From Synechococcus sp. MVIR-18-1 (GTDB lineage Bacteria > Cyanobacteriota > Cyanobacteriia > PCC-6307 > Cyanobiaceae), in assembly GCF_014279835.1 (NCBI RefSeq), contig NZ_CP047942.1, positions 1,736,001 through 1,800,000 on the forward strand: a DNA stretch of 64,000 nucleotides, read 5' to 3'. The notes beneath the pieces were generated by a model. The model did no database searches. It was not told the DNA's origin and saw nothing but the letters and a program-made list of their open reading frames with translations. Positions 16,997 through 25,218 of the stretch are shown piece by piece. The position numbers were made by a program, and so were the translations under genes. The first letter of the stretch is position 1, and every line of letters begins with the position of its first letter.

Positions 16997-18283
16997 TTAG
17001 GTAGCGTCCCGACTCAAATCAAACGCACCACGGGGCAAGCGTTCTTTCCAGGGAGCCAACACACATAACAAGAGCAGGGATGGAACGGCCGCCGCAATCG
17101 TGAGAGCGAAGAAAGTACTCCAGCCCACCTGACCTGCAATCACTCCTCCAGGTGTGGACAACAGTGATCTGCTGAGGGCATAAATTCCAGTTAAAAGTGC
17201 ATATTGAGCAGCAGAAAAACGAGGGTTACACAAACTCATCAGAAGTGCCAAAAAGGCACTAACCATCATTCCGCTGCAGAAGTTTTCAACGCTCACTGCC
17301 ATTAAAAGACCTTTGAATCCTCCCCCAAATCGAGCTAGTGCCCAGTAAGCGAGATTGCTGAAGGCACCGATTACGCCATAGACCCATAGAGCACGATTGA
17401 GCCCCAACTTGGAAAAAAAGAGTCCACCGACCGCAGTGCCCGCGATTGCAGCGCCAATGCCCCAGCCTCCCTGAACCGTGCCAATCGTTTCTGGTGAGAA
17501 CCCGCTTTGGATCAGGAATGGAACGGCCATCAAACCCAAAAGCCCATCGGGCCAGCGATACAGCATCACAAGGAGCAAAATCAGGACTCCACGTTGACGG
17601 CCTGTTCGAGTGATGAATTCACGGGCAGGTCCAAGAACGGCTCCCCTGAGGGTTGGAACCGGGTTTTGGATTGCAGGGAGTGTTGGAGCAGCAAGGGTGA
17701 TGGGAACGATGATCAACATGGCGGTGCCAGCCGTGATGAAAGCTGATTGCCAGCCAAATTGGCCCGCAATCACGAAGCAGCCGGCGCCAATAAACAACAT
17801 GGCGCCTCGGTAACCGAGTGTTGCTGATGCCGCACCCCCGCCCCGTTCGGGTGGTGCAAGCAGGTCCGTCCGATAAGCATCAACGACAACATCTTGCGAT
17901 GCACTCAAAATGGCAATTACAAAAGCTGCGAAGCCGATCGCGACAATCTCATTCGTTGAAACTGTTGCTCCGAAACGAGCGAAACTCACCAAGCCAATGC
18001 CGATCATCAGCTGTAAAAGTGCGATCCAACCCCTGCGTCGGTCAGGCCAAGGGATGGCCCAATGATCCATCAGGGGCGCCCAAAAAAGTTTGAGCGTGTA
18101 AGGCAGTTCTATGAGTCCTAGAAGACCAATCGTCGCAATAGGTATCCCATTAGCGGTTAGCCACCCCTGAAGTAGCGTGCTGACTGACATCAGTGGAAGA
18201 CCACTAGCAAAGCCCTCCACGCCTACGGCCACAATCCGTTTCCAGCTTGAAGTGCTTCTGTTTTTCTCTCTTGAATTGGACAT
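16997..18283 (-). CDS. ampG: AmpG-like MFS permease
   Basis: A 428-residue, roughly 12-helix major facilitator superfamily transporter. The N-terminal part GFASGLPLMSVSTLLQGWL, the segment LPYTLKLFWAPLMDHW, and SASQDVVVDAYRTDLL are signatures of the AmpG group, which imports GlcNAc-anhydromuropeptides for cell wall recycling in proteobacteria. In cyanobacteria AmpG-like proteins are common but the substrate is not established. It is monocistronic, with gene-poor DNA on both sides. Confidence 0.85.
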   Translation of the reverse strand: MSNSREKNRSTSSWKRIVAVGVEGFASGLPLMSVSTLLQGWLTANGIPIATIGLLGLIELPYTLKLFWAPLMDHWAIPWPDRRRGWIALLQLMIGIGLVSFARFGATVSTNEIVAIGFAAFVIAILSASQDVVVDAYRTDLLAPPERGGGAASATLGYRGAMLFIGAGCFVIAGQFGWQSAFITAGTAMLIIVPITLAAPTLPAIQNPVPTLRGAVLGPAREFITRTGRQRGVLILLLVMLYRWPDGLLGLMAVPFLIQSGFSPETIGTVQGGWGIGAAIAGTAVGGLFFSKLGLNRALWVYGVIGAFSNLAYWALARFGGGFKGLLMAVSVENFCSGMMVSAFLALLMSLCNPRFSAAQYALLTGIYALSRSLLSTPGGVIAGQVGWSTFFALTIAAAVPSLLLLCVLAPWKERLPRGAFDLSRDAT

Positions 18284-18578
18284 CTTGGCTGAGAGTTTCT
18301 CTGAAAAAAATTAAGCTGATTGCCTTGCTCATGCACGCTAGGCAATTTGTTGTTGGGTTTATATTACGCTAATGTCTGATAAGGAATGATTCAGAATGAA
18401 TAGGATTGATTCACGTATTTTGATGATTGCTATTCGTATAGAGTACGCAAAATTTACACTGAAAGGAATGAGTCGATTCAATGCCAAGGCTTGCTCGTTT
18501 CCTTTGGATTCTGCTTTCTCTGGGTAAAAAGCAGAGAGTGGAAACTTCAAGCACTGCACTTGGTAGATGTATTAGTGG
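18284..18578. other. Intergenic stretch without a convincing gene
   Basis: AT-rich DNA upstream of the AmpG-like gene. A plus-strand ATG near 18396 opens about 44 codons (MNRIDSRILMIAIRIEY start) with no ribosome site; I do not call it. Confidence 0.4.
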
Positions 18579-18833
18579 CTATTCATCACTAGGTTTTGAT
18601 GCTTTTTGCCTCTTCTCTTGGATTTTTTTGGCTCGCTGTTGTACCTCATAGTTGGAATTTCGCGTAAAGGAATAGAAAAAGACCACGAGAACCGCTGCTA
18701 GTCCTAGTGCCAAGAAAACAATATAATATCCAGGTAAAATATCTAGCATGTGGGTTATATTTTTCTTGAATCTAGCATGAACGCCGCTATGGCTTAGTGC
18801 CCCACCTGTTGTTGCGTTGGAGGCACTTGTCAC
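18579..18833 (-). CDS. Small single-pass membrane protein, hypothetical
   Basis: With the GTG at 18833 the product is 84 residues; an internal ATG at 18749 would leave 56. Either way there is one strong helix (GYYIVFLALGLAAVLVVFFYSF) followed by a very basic coiled tail (QQRAKKIQEKRQKASKPSDE). The frame is in fact open for another 16 codons upstream of the GTG without a standard start codon. The design, one helix with a charged cytoplasmic tail, is common for small bioenergetic or stress proteins, but no match is recognised. Confidence 0.5.
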   Translation of the reverse strand: MTSASNATTGGALSHSGVHARFKKNITHMLDILPGYYIVFLALGLAAVLVVFFYSFTRNSNYEVQQRAKKIQEKRQKASKPSDE

Positions 18834-19034
18834 ATCAAAGCTGCTGAATGCATAGGATCCATTATTAATTTTCTTGCTCTTTGGCTGATTTGATTAATGT
18901 TGATGTTGAGTTCCTTTGCCCGCTTTGGTTGCAGACGACGTCTCTCATCAGAGCCAGTTCACTGGGGTTGTCTCGATTGAACTCCGAACAGGTCTCTCGA
19001 TTTGGAGGTCAACCTTTTGAGTGAAGGGCGAGAG

Positions 19035-19550
19035 ATGGAGCTTCGGCCTCTACACCCGTTGGATGAGACTGACTTGTCCAGAGTGATCCGGGCGGCACTT
19101 GTTGAATTTGGTGCTGATCGCCCTGGTTTTGCTTGGCAAGACCCTGAGCTAGATGCCATGAGCAAAACTTACGCCGCGTCTGGACGGATTTATTTAGTCG
19201 TAGCGGAGGGTGGGAATGTTCTTGGGGGAGCTGGAATTGGCCCCTTAAGTGGTGTGGATGCGACTTGTGAATTGCAGAAGATGTACTTAGCTCCGTCAGC
19301 GCGGGGGAAGGGTGTTGGTTGGCGGCTTATGGAGAGCCTGTTGGAACACGCTCGTGTGCTTGGCTATCGCTGGGTTTATCTCGAAACTCTTTCTGGAATG
19401 GTGGCGGCTCAACGGCTTTATCGGGCTTGGGGATTCCTAAGGATTGAACAACCTCTTGGTCAAACCGGGCATGGTGGTTGTGACTGCTGGTTCCTCAAGG
19501 AACTGCATGGAGCTGGGGGTTCTAGTAAGCAAAGATCTCCTTCTTCTTGA
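19035..19550 (+). CDS. GNAT family N-acetyltransferase
   Basis: The ATG at 19035, preceded by a GAGAG-rich site, gives 171 residues. The GNAT fold is clear: a core strand GRIYLVVAEGGNVLGGAGI, then the acetyl-CoA pyrophosphate-binding signature MYLAPSARGKGVGWRLMESLL (Q/R-x-x-G-x-G/A as RGKGVG) and the final YLETLSGMVAAQRLYRAWGF helix-strand. The closest style is the phosphinothricin/amino-acid acetyltransferase group, but the acceptor is unknown. A strong terminator about 290 bases downstream is on the same strand. Confidence 0.85.
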   Translation: MELRPLHPLDETDLSRVIRAALVEFGADRPGFAWQDPELDAMSKTYAASGRIYLVVAEGGNVLGGAGIGPLSGVDATCELQKMYLAPSARGKGVGWRLMESLLEHARVLGYRWVYLETLSGMVAAQRLYRAWGFLRIEQPLGQTGHGGCDCWFLKELHGAGGSSKQRSPSS

Positions 19551-19572
19551 TGAGTTGGACCCTGCAAGAGCT

Positions 19573-19725
19573 TTATTGGTTCTTCTTTGTCTCCTCTTTC
19601 AGGTCGATGCCAAGATCTTTCATGGCTGAAATCGTATCGCTTACGGCTGGTACATAAGCAATCTTTCGTCTGACTTTGTCGAGTAGATCCCTGAGTTTAG
19701 GCGGCATTAGTGCTCTTGTTTTCAT
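19573..19725 (-). CDS. Candidate 50-residue basic protein
   Basis: A minus-strand ATG at 19723-19725 opens 50 codons ending in TAA. The sequence (MKTRALMPPKLRDLLDKVRR start, AMKDLGIDLKEETKKNQ end) is soluble, highly charged and well-composed for a helical protein, unlike the overlapping plus-strand frame. Only a weak GAGA is seen upstream. It converges with the GNAT gene. No family is recognised. Confidence 0.45.
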   Translation of the reverse strand: MKTRALMPPKLRDLLDKVRRKIAYVPAVSDTISAMKDLGIDLKEETKKNQ

Positions 19726-20127
19726 AGGGATTCTCTAATCACAGATGATTTATCTTGAAATTATGGCAAGTTTAGCGTTCTCGATCGCCCGTTGTTAATG
19801 TCCTTTATGGAATTTTATTTTGATCTAGGAATCGTGATCGTTCCCCTAAACGGGTGAGGCGAGTGCTGTCTCCTATCACCCGTTTGGGGGAGTCTTTTTG
19901 ACTGTTAGCGGACGATAGTGATCTCATCCATCACTACCGCCTCGATGCCTGAACTACCAGTTTTTTCAATGAAGAAAGAGCGGAGAGAGCTCGTTGAATT
20001 AATGTCTACTCCCTTTAAATGCGAACCCAACTATTGCCAAACGAAGACATCTTTCGTGAAGTTTGTGTCTGAGATGGCAGCACCAACCCTGCTTCACTCT
20101 CTCTCTATGATTCGGGGGTAAGGGGCG
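19726..20127. other. Gene-free stretch holding the terminator at 19843
   Basis: Apart from the terminator hairpin the interval has only short frames; a plus-strand frame of 67 codons (19918-20121) has no ribosome site and poor composition. Confidence 0.4.
19843..19899 (+). terminator. Strong intrinsic terminator, possibly the 3' end of a small RNA
   Basis: Arms 19843-19857 (CCCCTAAACGGGTGA) and 19876-19890 (TCACCCGTTTGGGGG) form a near-perfect 15-bp stem with an 18-base loop, followed by TCTTTTT. The nearest plus-strand gene (GNAT) ends almost 300 bases earlier and a minus-strand gene intervenes, so this may end a short non-coding transcript starting around 19820 (TTGTTA, 17 bases, TTATTT upstream). 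Confidence 0.7.
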
Positions 20128-20277
20128 TTGGATCAAAAGCAACGGGCAGCTGCATATCGATTACTTGCAGCAATAGAAGCCAATGAAATCACTAAAGAAG
20201 ATGCCATTGCACATGGTAATTGGTATTCATATTTACTTGAGCATCTGAAAGCTGATGAGCAGGAGTGTGATGAATGA
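20128..20277 (+). CDS. Small helical protein of 49 residues
   Basis: A TTG start preceded by an AAGGGG site opens 49 codons (LDQKQRAAAYRLLAAIEANE start, YLLEHLKADEQECDE end). The sequence is well-formed for a small two-helix protein, with a central turn at AIAHGNWYSY. Its composition is far better than that of the other frames here, which is the main reason to call it. No family recognised; a Cys lies three residues from the end. Confidence 0.5.
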   Translation: MDQKQRAAAYRLLAAIEANEITKEDAIAHGNWYSYLLEHLKADEQECDE

Positions 20278-20401
20278 ACAAACATCGTCAAATAGTGATG
20301 CCGTTCAATGTGTTCCTTTTGCGATCTATTCTTAATGGCTTACGTGTTTTCAGCTGTGTCTAGACGGGCTTCTGCAGATGGTTGCTGAGTACTAATTACT
20401 G

Positions 20402-20644
20402 CTAGGGATTGGTCTGGGGATCGGTGAGTACTGTTGTGGGCATCGCTTCCTCTCCTGCATAGAACACAATCAGGTCTACATCTTTAGTTCCCAATGCGTC
20501 GCCTTTTTGATAAATTTTTTGGCTGCTATCTTTTAATTTGAGTTCTAATGTTCCCTGCAAAATCACGGCTGCATTGATCACAGGATGGTAGTGCCACGGT
20601 AAGGTTGTATCTTTTAGATAAGGCTTATGCTTGATCTTACTCAT
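20402..20644 (-). pseudogene. Shortened cupin-domain protein, probably a remnant
   Basis: An 80-codon frame that is clearly part of a cupin: KIKHKPYLKDTTLPWHYHPV holds the first metal-binding HxH and is followed by NAAVILQGTLELKL. In the family the second motif normally reads KGDAL-x-E-x-x-N-x-x-H-x-G before a final beta strand; here KGDAL joins directly to GTKDVDLIVFYAGEE, so about 12-15 residues carrying the second His are absent. The N-terminal signal region found in relatives is also missing. It may be inactive, or a shortened cupin with altered metal binding. Confidence 0.55.
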
Positions 20645-20776
20645 TATTCGTCGATCGTTAATACAAGTTATTTCTGCCGCTTAAAGAGTATTTGGTGATG
20701 TTTGGGAAGGAATTGAACCCGTACGGACAAGGCTAAGGCTCTGCTGGTGGCGGGAGTTCCTTCCTCAGAACTGAGA

Positions 20777-21049
20777 TTAGCTGTAAGCCTTTGCCATTAA
20801 GGGACCTGCTTGATCGTCAGTGAGAACGGGCGTCACCTTCCAATCCAAGCACTCAGCCCATTCAGCAGCATGTTCGTAGCAGGCATCTGCATTATCTGCT
20901 TCAACCAAAATCCAGCCCTCTAATGATCCAGGAGCATGAAACCGCTTCCATGATTTGCATTCCGGGAATGGAGCACCAGTGGATAAAAACTTCTTAGCCG
21001 CAATTGCGTGGTAACCGGTTTTGAATGTCCAATGCATCAAGAATGTCAT
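20777..21049 (-). CDS. DUF3303 family protein
   Basis: A 90-residue protein matching DUF3303 end to end: MTFLMHWTFKTGYHAIAAKKF start, APGSLEGWILVEADNADACYEH and the terminal TPVLTDDQAGPLMAK. The fold is a ferredoxin-like dimeric alpha/beta barrel of unknown function, common and often duplicated in marine Synechococcus. It belongs to a set of small proteins of similar fold in this 6-kb neighbourhood. Confidence 0.85.
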   Translation of the reverse strand: MTFLMHWTFKTGYHAIAAKKFLSTGAPFPECKSWKRFHAPGSLEGWILVEADNADACYEHAAEWAECLDWKVTPVLTDDQAGPLMAKAYS

Positions 21050-21170
21050 GAAGTCTGTTCAATGAAGACATCCCTATTCTGCATGGCTTGTTGGAGCATC
21101 ATGTAGTCTGCGATACCGAAGCTGGTCTCCTCGCGGCATGTTGTGGTATTTGCTTTTGGGTGAAGAGCTA

Positions 21171-22310
21171 TTAAATAATCTGCCTAATGGCCTGAATTTT
21201 GCGCAGTTGATGACTTGCGATAAATGATAAGAAGATAGCCATTATTGTTGATCCTAGCCCAAGTATCCAGATGTTTTTGATTCCTAGTGAATAAAAGGTA
21301 ACCATCGCTCCAGCAAGGAGCGGTATGTGAATTAAATAGGCGCCAAAACTATCCTTTCCTGCTTTGATCAGCCAATGGCTATCCAACTGTTCGTGGGCTT
21401 GGCTCCAGGTTAAAACTGCAGCGATAAATCCCCAGCCGATGAGCGGTGTTAAAAATGCCATCAATGGCGAAATAAACTCCCAGGATGTTTTGTTATGACG
21501 TGGTATGAGTGCTACATAGTTTGACGCTAGGAGGGCAAGTGTGATCAAAAGAGAGAGGCGTAGCCATGAAAATGCAAACTGCTTGTTAATCCGTTCTAGC
21601 CATTGGTGTGATGCTGCTTTGCAGCCAATAAAGAACAAAAATACATAGGTCCATAGATGCATTCCTTGATAGCCAAGTCCATCAAGACTTGAGTCTTTTA
21701 AGCCAGCCCAATGTCCAGAAAAGTAACCCATGATCACCTCTAGTGTCCCAAGAACTGCAGCGCTGATCAGCCATGATCGCCAGCCGGGTACGGATTTTGA
21801 ATTATCGATTGTAAATTGCTTTTTTCGAATGAAAACCCAAAAGCAGTATATTATATTCAATATTATGAGGACTAAAATAAACCATTGTGGGCCAATCCTG
21901 TTGAGTGGAAGATCGTTGAAGCCTTGTCCAAAGACATTGCTGTTTGGAATTAGTAGCCCCGCTAATGGGGTGATATTATTAAGCAAAAAAGTTGCAAGAA
22001 TGAGAGGGATTCCAAGCCGGAGTATTCGTTGCCTGGCGTAGTTAGCGACCCCGCGTTTATGTACTGAGCTCGGTACAAGATACCCTGAGATTAGGAATAG
22101 GATATTCATGTAAAAAGTGTTGCAGATCCAGCCAAACCAAAAGCTTATCGCTTCATAGTTGGGTGCTGACTCGATGATCTGCTTGAGATCAGTTGAGAAT
22201 AGTGTGCCCACTAATATTGTATGAGTGGCAATCACCAGGGCTATCATTATCGCTTTGATTTGATCTAAAAAGACCAGTCTTCTTGTTTGGTGCGTCGCCC
22301 TGCTGTGCAT
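21171..22310 (-). CDS. Acyltransferase 3 family membrane protein
   Basis: The ATG at 22308-22310 gives 379 residues (an ATG 57 bases upstream is possible). The protein has about ten membrane helices and starts with RRLVFLDQIKAIMIALVIATH, the acyltransferase-3 helix 1 signature with its conserved catalytic-type His. FLISGYLVPSS and the PQWFILVLIILNI segment are further signs. Members acylate sugars of lipopolysaccharide or exopolysaccharide, or other membrane-linked acceptors. No polysaccharide genes are adjacent, so the acceptor is unknown. The gene is AT-rich for the region. Confidence 0.82.
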   Translation of the reverse strand: MHSRATHQTRRLVFLDQIKAIMIALVIATHTILVGTLFSTDLKQIIESAPNYEAISFWFGWICNTFYMNILFLISGYLVPSSVHKRGVANYARQRILRLGIPLILATFLLNNITPLAGLLIPNSNVFGQGFNDLPLNRIGPQWFILVLIILNIIYCFWVFIRKKQFTIDNSKSVPGWRSWLISAAVLGTLEVIMGYFSGHWAGLKDSSLDGLGYQGMHLWTYVFLFFIGCKAASHQWLERINKQFAFSWLRLSLLITLALLASNYVALIPRHNKTSWEFISPLMAFLTPLIGWGFIAAVLTWSQAHEQLDSHWLIKAGKDSFGAYLIHIPLLAGAMVTFYSLGIKNIWILGLGSTIMAIFLSFIASHQLRKIQAIRQII

Positions 22311-22389
22311 GATGTGATCTTGGCTTTCGGTGGCTCGCTGGCTTGTGTGGGGGGAGCGCTCAAGCATGCAGTATGGGCTGTGTGCGTCC

Positions 22390-22869
22390 CTAATGGGATT
22401 GTTGTTGTTTTGGTTTACCCTTACTCCATAACGATAATAAAAGCATTGCGATAAGGATAATCATGAGCGGCACATTCATGATTGCCCCTGGGGCATCGCC
22501 AATGGTTGCAATGGGTTTGTAGCTGCCAATATAAAAAGCGCGAAGTCCGTATTCAAGGATTCCAAGGAGATACAGCAGAGGGATGAGTGCTTTGTATTTC
22601 AAGCATGCTGCGAGATAAATCAAGCTAATGATGAATTGGGATAGGCCCCAAAGTGCAAATATTCCAATCACTGCTGCTGTCGCCTCTGTTGAATAGGTGT
22701 CCAGGGGAATGTTGGCTATCGACTGCGCACCTCCGTCAGCCGCTAGAACATGATGTTGGCTGCGCCAAAGCGTTACGGCAGTCAGCAAGTAAAAGAACCA
22801 AAGTGCAATTTTTTTTCCTGAAAAGCTATCATCTATTGTTTTAGGTAAAAGTAAATTAAAATCCAGCAT
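22390..22869 (-). CDS. Four-helix membrane protein of unknown function
   Basis: A 159-residue polytopic protein with four hydrophobic stretches (around residues 20-38, 63-85, 90-112 and 128-148) and a short basic, Gln-rich C-terminus (SKGKPKQQQSH). The first periplasmic loop (HHVLAADGGAQSIANIPLDTY) is polar. No motif is recognised. It precedes the acyltransferase gene on the same strand, 79 bases from that gene's furthest ATG, and may be cotranscribed. Confidence 0.65.
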   Translation of the reverse strand: MLDFNLLLPKTIDDSFSGKKIALWFFYLLTAVTLWRSQHHVLAADGGAQSIANIPLDTYSTEATAAVIGIFALWGLSQFIISLIYLAACLKYKALIPLLYLLGILEYGLRAFYIGSYKPIATIGDAPGAIMNVPLMIILIAMLLLSLWSKGKPKQQQSH

Positions 22870-23096
22870 GGATTGGTGTTGTTGGATAAGTTGAAGTGAA
22901 TGGTAGGCTACTAATGGCTCCTTGAGGGGTTTCGTGATGGCCTATCTTCTGGCCCGCATCTTGGCTTTCGAAGTAGCCGCAAGCGGAGCAATGGATTGAT
23001 TGATATGCGGCTGAGGTTTGGTGAGATCTTGTCGTTCATCTGTTAGTAAGCATCTCTGTGGCATTAGGGTTGACCCATTAAAACGTTTACATCATC

Positions 23097-23297
23097 GTGG
23101 CAAAGCTCGGCGAGATTAAGCTCAAGCAAATTCAACAGCTTCATACCACTGATAGTCCCCTCCTTATTCGTAAACACAAGGAAGTGCTTAATCTAATGAT
23201 GAGAACTCTCCAGCTCGATACTTATGGTCTGACTTGGGCTCAATTCTTTAAGGGTGTAGGCATTGGTGGCCTATCTGTGTGGTTTCTAATGCGTTAG
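23097..23297 (+). CDS. Small protein with C-terminal membrane helix
   Basis: A GTG start gives 66 residues: a charged helical N-terminal half (KLKQIQQLHTTDSPLLIRKH) and a C-terminal hydrophobic helix (FFKGVGIGGLSVWFLMR). The good composition and the absence of a competing frame support it. It is like small tail-anchored proteins seen in picocyanobacteria; no function known. Confidence 0.55.
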   Translation: MAKLGEIKLKQIQQLHTTDSPLLIRKHKEVLNLMMRTLQLDTYGLTWAQFFKGVGIGGLSVWFLMR

Positions 23298-23554
23298 TGC
23301 TTGGATTGGCTGCTAGATCGTAACTGTGTTCAACGTTTTTTCCCCTTCGTGCAGATCTCAAGCTGTTGTCACGATCTATGGCGAAAGGGATGCTGATTTG
23401 ATTTTGTTTTGACTTCTCATTTGGGGTTTTGTTCTGTCGATGTTGTGTCATTCATCAACATGTTTATTGGTGGCATGCTTGAACCTTCCTAACCAATAGG
23501 CAGCTTCCATGAGTAGTTACTCCAGCCTTAGTGGCATGAATCGCCTCTTGCTTA
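23298..23554. other. Gap without supportable gene
   Basis: Only short frames; the minus-strand frame over 23248-23451 is a shadow of the small gene upstream and lacks plausible composition. Confidence 0.35.
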
Positions 23555-23764
23555 TTAGACAATCCCCATCATTGGGGCCATCCATTCCGCATGCATTGCT
23601 GTGAGCATGGACATATTGAACTGATGAACAGCAGGGTTGGTTTTGTCGGCAACCCATAAAAGGCCAAATGGAGCATTTAGGGCCAGTTGCATCCGCCACC
23701 GCCAAGTGATGATCTTCCAGATTTTGCTGAACAATGGCTTTGGCACGAGATCGAAATCGTTCAT
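23555..23764 (-). CDS. Small membrane protein, hypothetical
   Basis: From the ATG at 23764 the product has 69 residues: a polar start (MNDFDLVPKPLFSKIWKI), the segment WRWRMQLALNAPFGLLWVAD and a C-terminal hydrophobic helix ending MAPMMGIV. The Trp/Arg cluster and moderate hydrophobicity suggest association with the membrane. A plus-strand frame of 74 codons (23687-23911) overlaps it and also has fair composition, so the strand is not certain; the minus reading is preferred because it resembles small conserved marine Synechococcus proteins. Confidence 0.42.
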   Translation of the reverse strand: MNDFDLVPKPLFSKIWKIITWRWRMQLALNAPFGLLWVADKTNPAVHQFNMSMLTAMHAEWMAPMMGIV

Positions 23765-24014
23765 CTTTTTTGCGTCATCGAACGTGACTATGGCGAATCT
23801 CGTCCATGGATGGAGCCCTGGGCTGAATGGGGAAGGAGATGGAGGCAGCTTTATCGACCAGTCGAGGTGTTTCCTGCCGGTTTCGCAAGGAGGCGTGGGT
23901 TTCATCCCTAATCGAATTGGAGTTCGGTTGATCCGTTATTAGTGGTTCACGATCTGGGAGCTGATGCCAGTTTTCTGATGTTGGCTAGTTTGGTTGATAA
24001 TTCGATATTAAAAA

Positions 24015-24266
24015 ATGCAGTATCTTGTGTTTCCTCTTGTCACTCTTTTGGCCTGTAGCGGTGCACAATCAATGGCCCATGATTATGAAGGTGGTATTAC
24101 GGCTGAGCTGGTCAGTCTTCAGCACAATTCTACTTATTTTTCGAAGCAACCTTTCAACTACACATAAGGTTCCCCCAGTATTAATCCTCTTAATGTCATG
24201 CTCGATGAGCATGAAGAGACCAGCTGTCACAATTATTCCGTGCCCCCTGTGGATGTATATCACTGA
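24015..24266 (+). pseudogene. Small lipoprotein-like gene interrupted by an in-frame TAA
   Basis: ATG 24015 opens a classic lipoprotein signal (MQYLVFPLVTLLACSGAQS, with LxAC lipobox) that ends at a TAA (24165-24167) after 50 codons. The same frame then stays open for 32 more codons, with plausible sequence including two Cys/His-rich patches (HEETSCHNYSVPPVDVYH), to TGA at 24264. A one-base change CAA/GAA/AAA to TAA would explain this. It could equally be a true 50-residue lipoprotein followed by chance. Confidence 0.35.
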
Positions 24267-24443
24267 AGGCATTTTCACCGTTGATTACGGCTTCAGAGTT
24301 AAAAAATAGTCATCAATAAGGGCATGATCAACCTTCTGACCGCACAGCGTTTCCCGCCAGGCATGGGGTTATATTGTCTCAATAAGAATTATTTAGGGGC
24401 CTTGATCTGACTTCTCCATCGGTCCAATAAGAGACTAGATCCG

Positions 24444-24761
24444 TCAACGCTTACCGCATATAAATCCATCGCGGCGTGCATCGTTCAGATTTGCCTCGCC
24501 TAGTGCCGGGATCGACTGACCGGTTCGAAAGCTCCGGAAGGGCCAGCCCGGTCTGGTGTCGCAACTTTCACGGTCACACGTGCAGATATAAGTGTTGGCG
24601 TTATTCCCGTTTTCGCGCCATTCGCTGAAGATCAGCGAAAGCGGTACATCTCTTTGCTCAAACGTTTTCGTGGGAGGTTCCTGGGCCTGGGTTGTTGGTA
24701 CAAGGACCCATTGGATTGCCACCAACGATGCAAGGGGAATGAGGCGAAGGGAACGAGGCAT
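24444..24761 (-). CDS. Small exported cysteine-containing protein
   Basis: The ATG at 24759-24761 gives 105 residues with a clear signal peptide (MPRSLRLIPLASLVAIQWVL, cleavage near TQAQEPP). The mature protein has four Cys, three of them close together (YICTCDRESCDTRPGWPF) and one near the end (FICGKR), so two disulphides are possible. No family recognised; such small periplasmic proteins are common in the accessory part of marine Synechococcus genomes. Confidence 0.6.
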   Translation of the reverse strand: MPRSLRLIPLASLVAIQWVLVPTTQAQEPPTKTFEQRDVPLSLIFSEWRENGNNANTYICTCDRESCDTRPGWPFRSFRTGQSIPALGEANLNDARRDGFICGKR

Positions 24762-25218
24762 TGGTTCGGGGTGCGCGAGCGCTTTCTGGCAACATCGCAT
24801 GGAAGAGCGGGCATGCAGGAGCGAAGTCGCACCCAGATGGTGAATCGGTAGTAATTGCCCCCGTTGGGGAGATGGTCAATTTAATAATTTCCTGTTTCGT
24901 AATACGACTTAGTAAGAACGAGCTCAAGGACGCTCAATTCTCTTTTTTTCAGCTTTCTCGTGTGCAATAAGAAATTCTTTTATTCGCTCACGACTTGAAC
25001 TTCTTGTCGACTCGTCTTTGGGAATTTAAGAGTGAGTTATTGAGCTTAAGAACAGTGTTGCTCGATTGTGACTAGCAATGAAGTAGTACTGCAATCCAGA
25101 TGTTGCACCCGGATTTAGTCTGGTTCGCGATTGCAGATGGCAATCATTGAAGCCATCATCCAGGCCCAGGCTTTGATGTTTGCTGTTGTCCAGCTATGCA
25201 TCTTGAGGATCTTGAATC
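24762..25218. other. Gene-free stretch upstream of the isocitrate lyase/PEP mutase gene
   Basis: About 450 bases with no frame of good composition on either strand. The promoter for the downstream enzyme is presumably here but no convincing -35/-10 pair stands out. Confidence 0.4.

Noticed and set aside
16721-17068. Plus-strand frame of 115 codons before the AmpG-like gene
   Set aside because: Runs antisense into the end of ampG, with unlikely composition; better explained as shadow of the broken minus-strand small gene.
20700-20745. tRNA-like 3' fragment on the minus strand (GGGTTCAATTCC followed by a CACCA-like end)
   Set aside because: The T-stem does not pair and no D- or anticodon arm is found upstream; at most a decayed attachment site.
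23687-23911. Plus-strand 74-codon frame rich in Trp and Glu
   Set aside because: Overlaps the minus-strand small membrane protein; cannot both be right and the minus reading looks more conserved. Kept as an alternative only.
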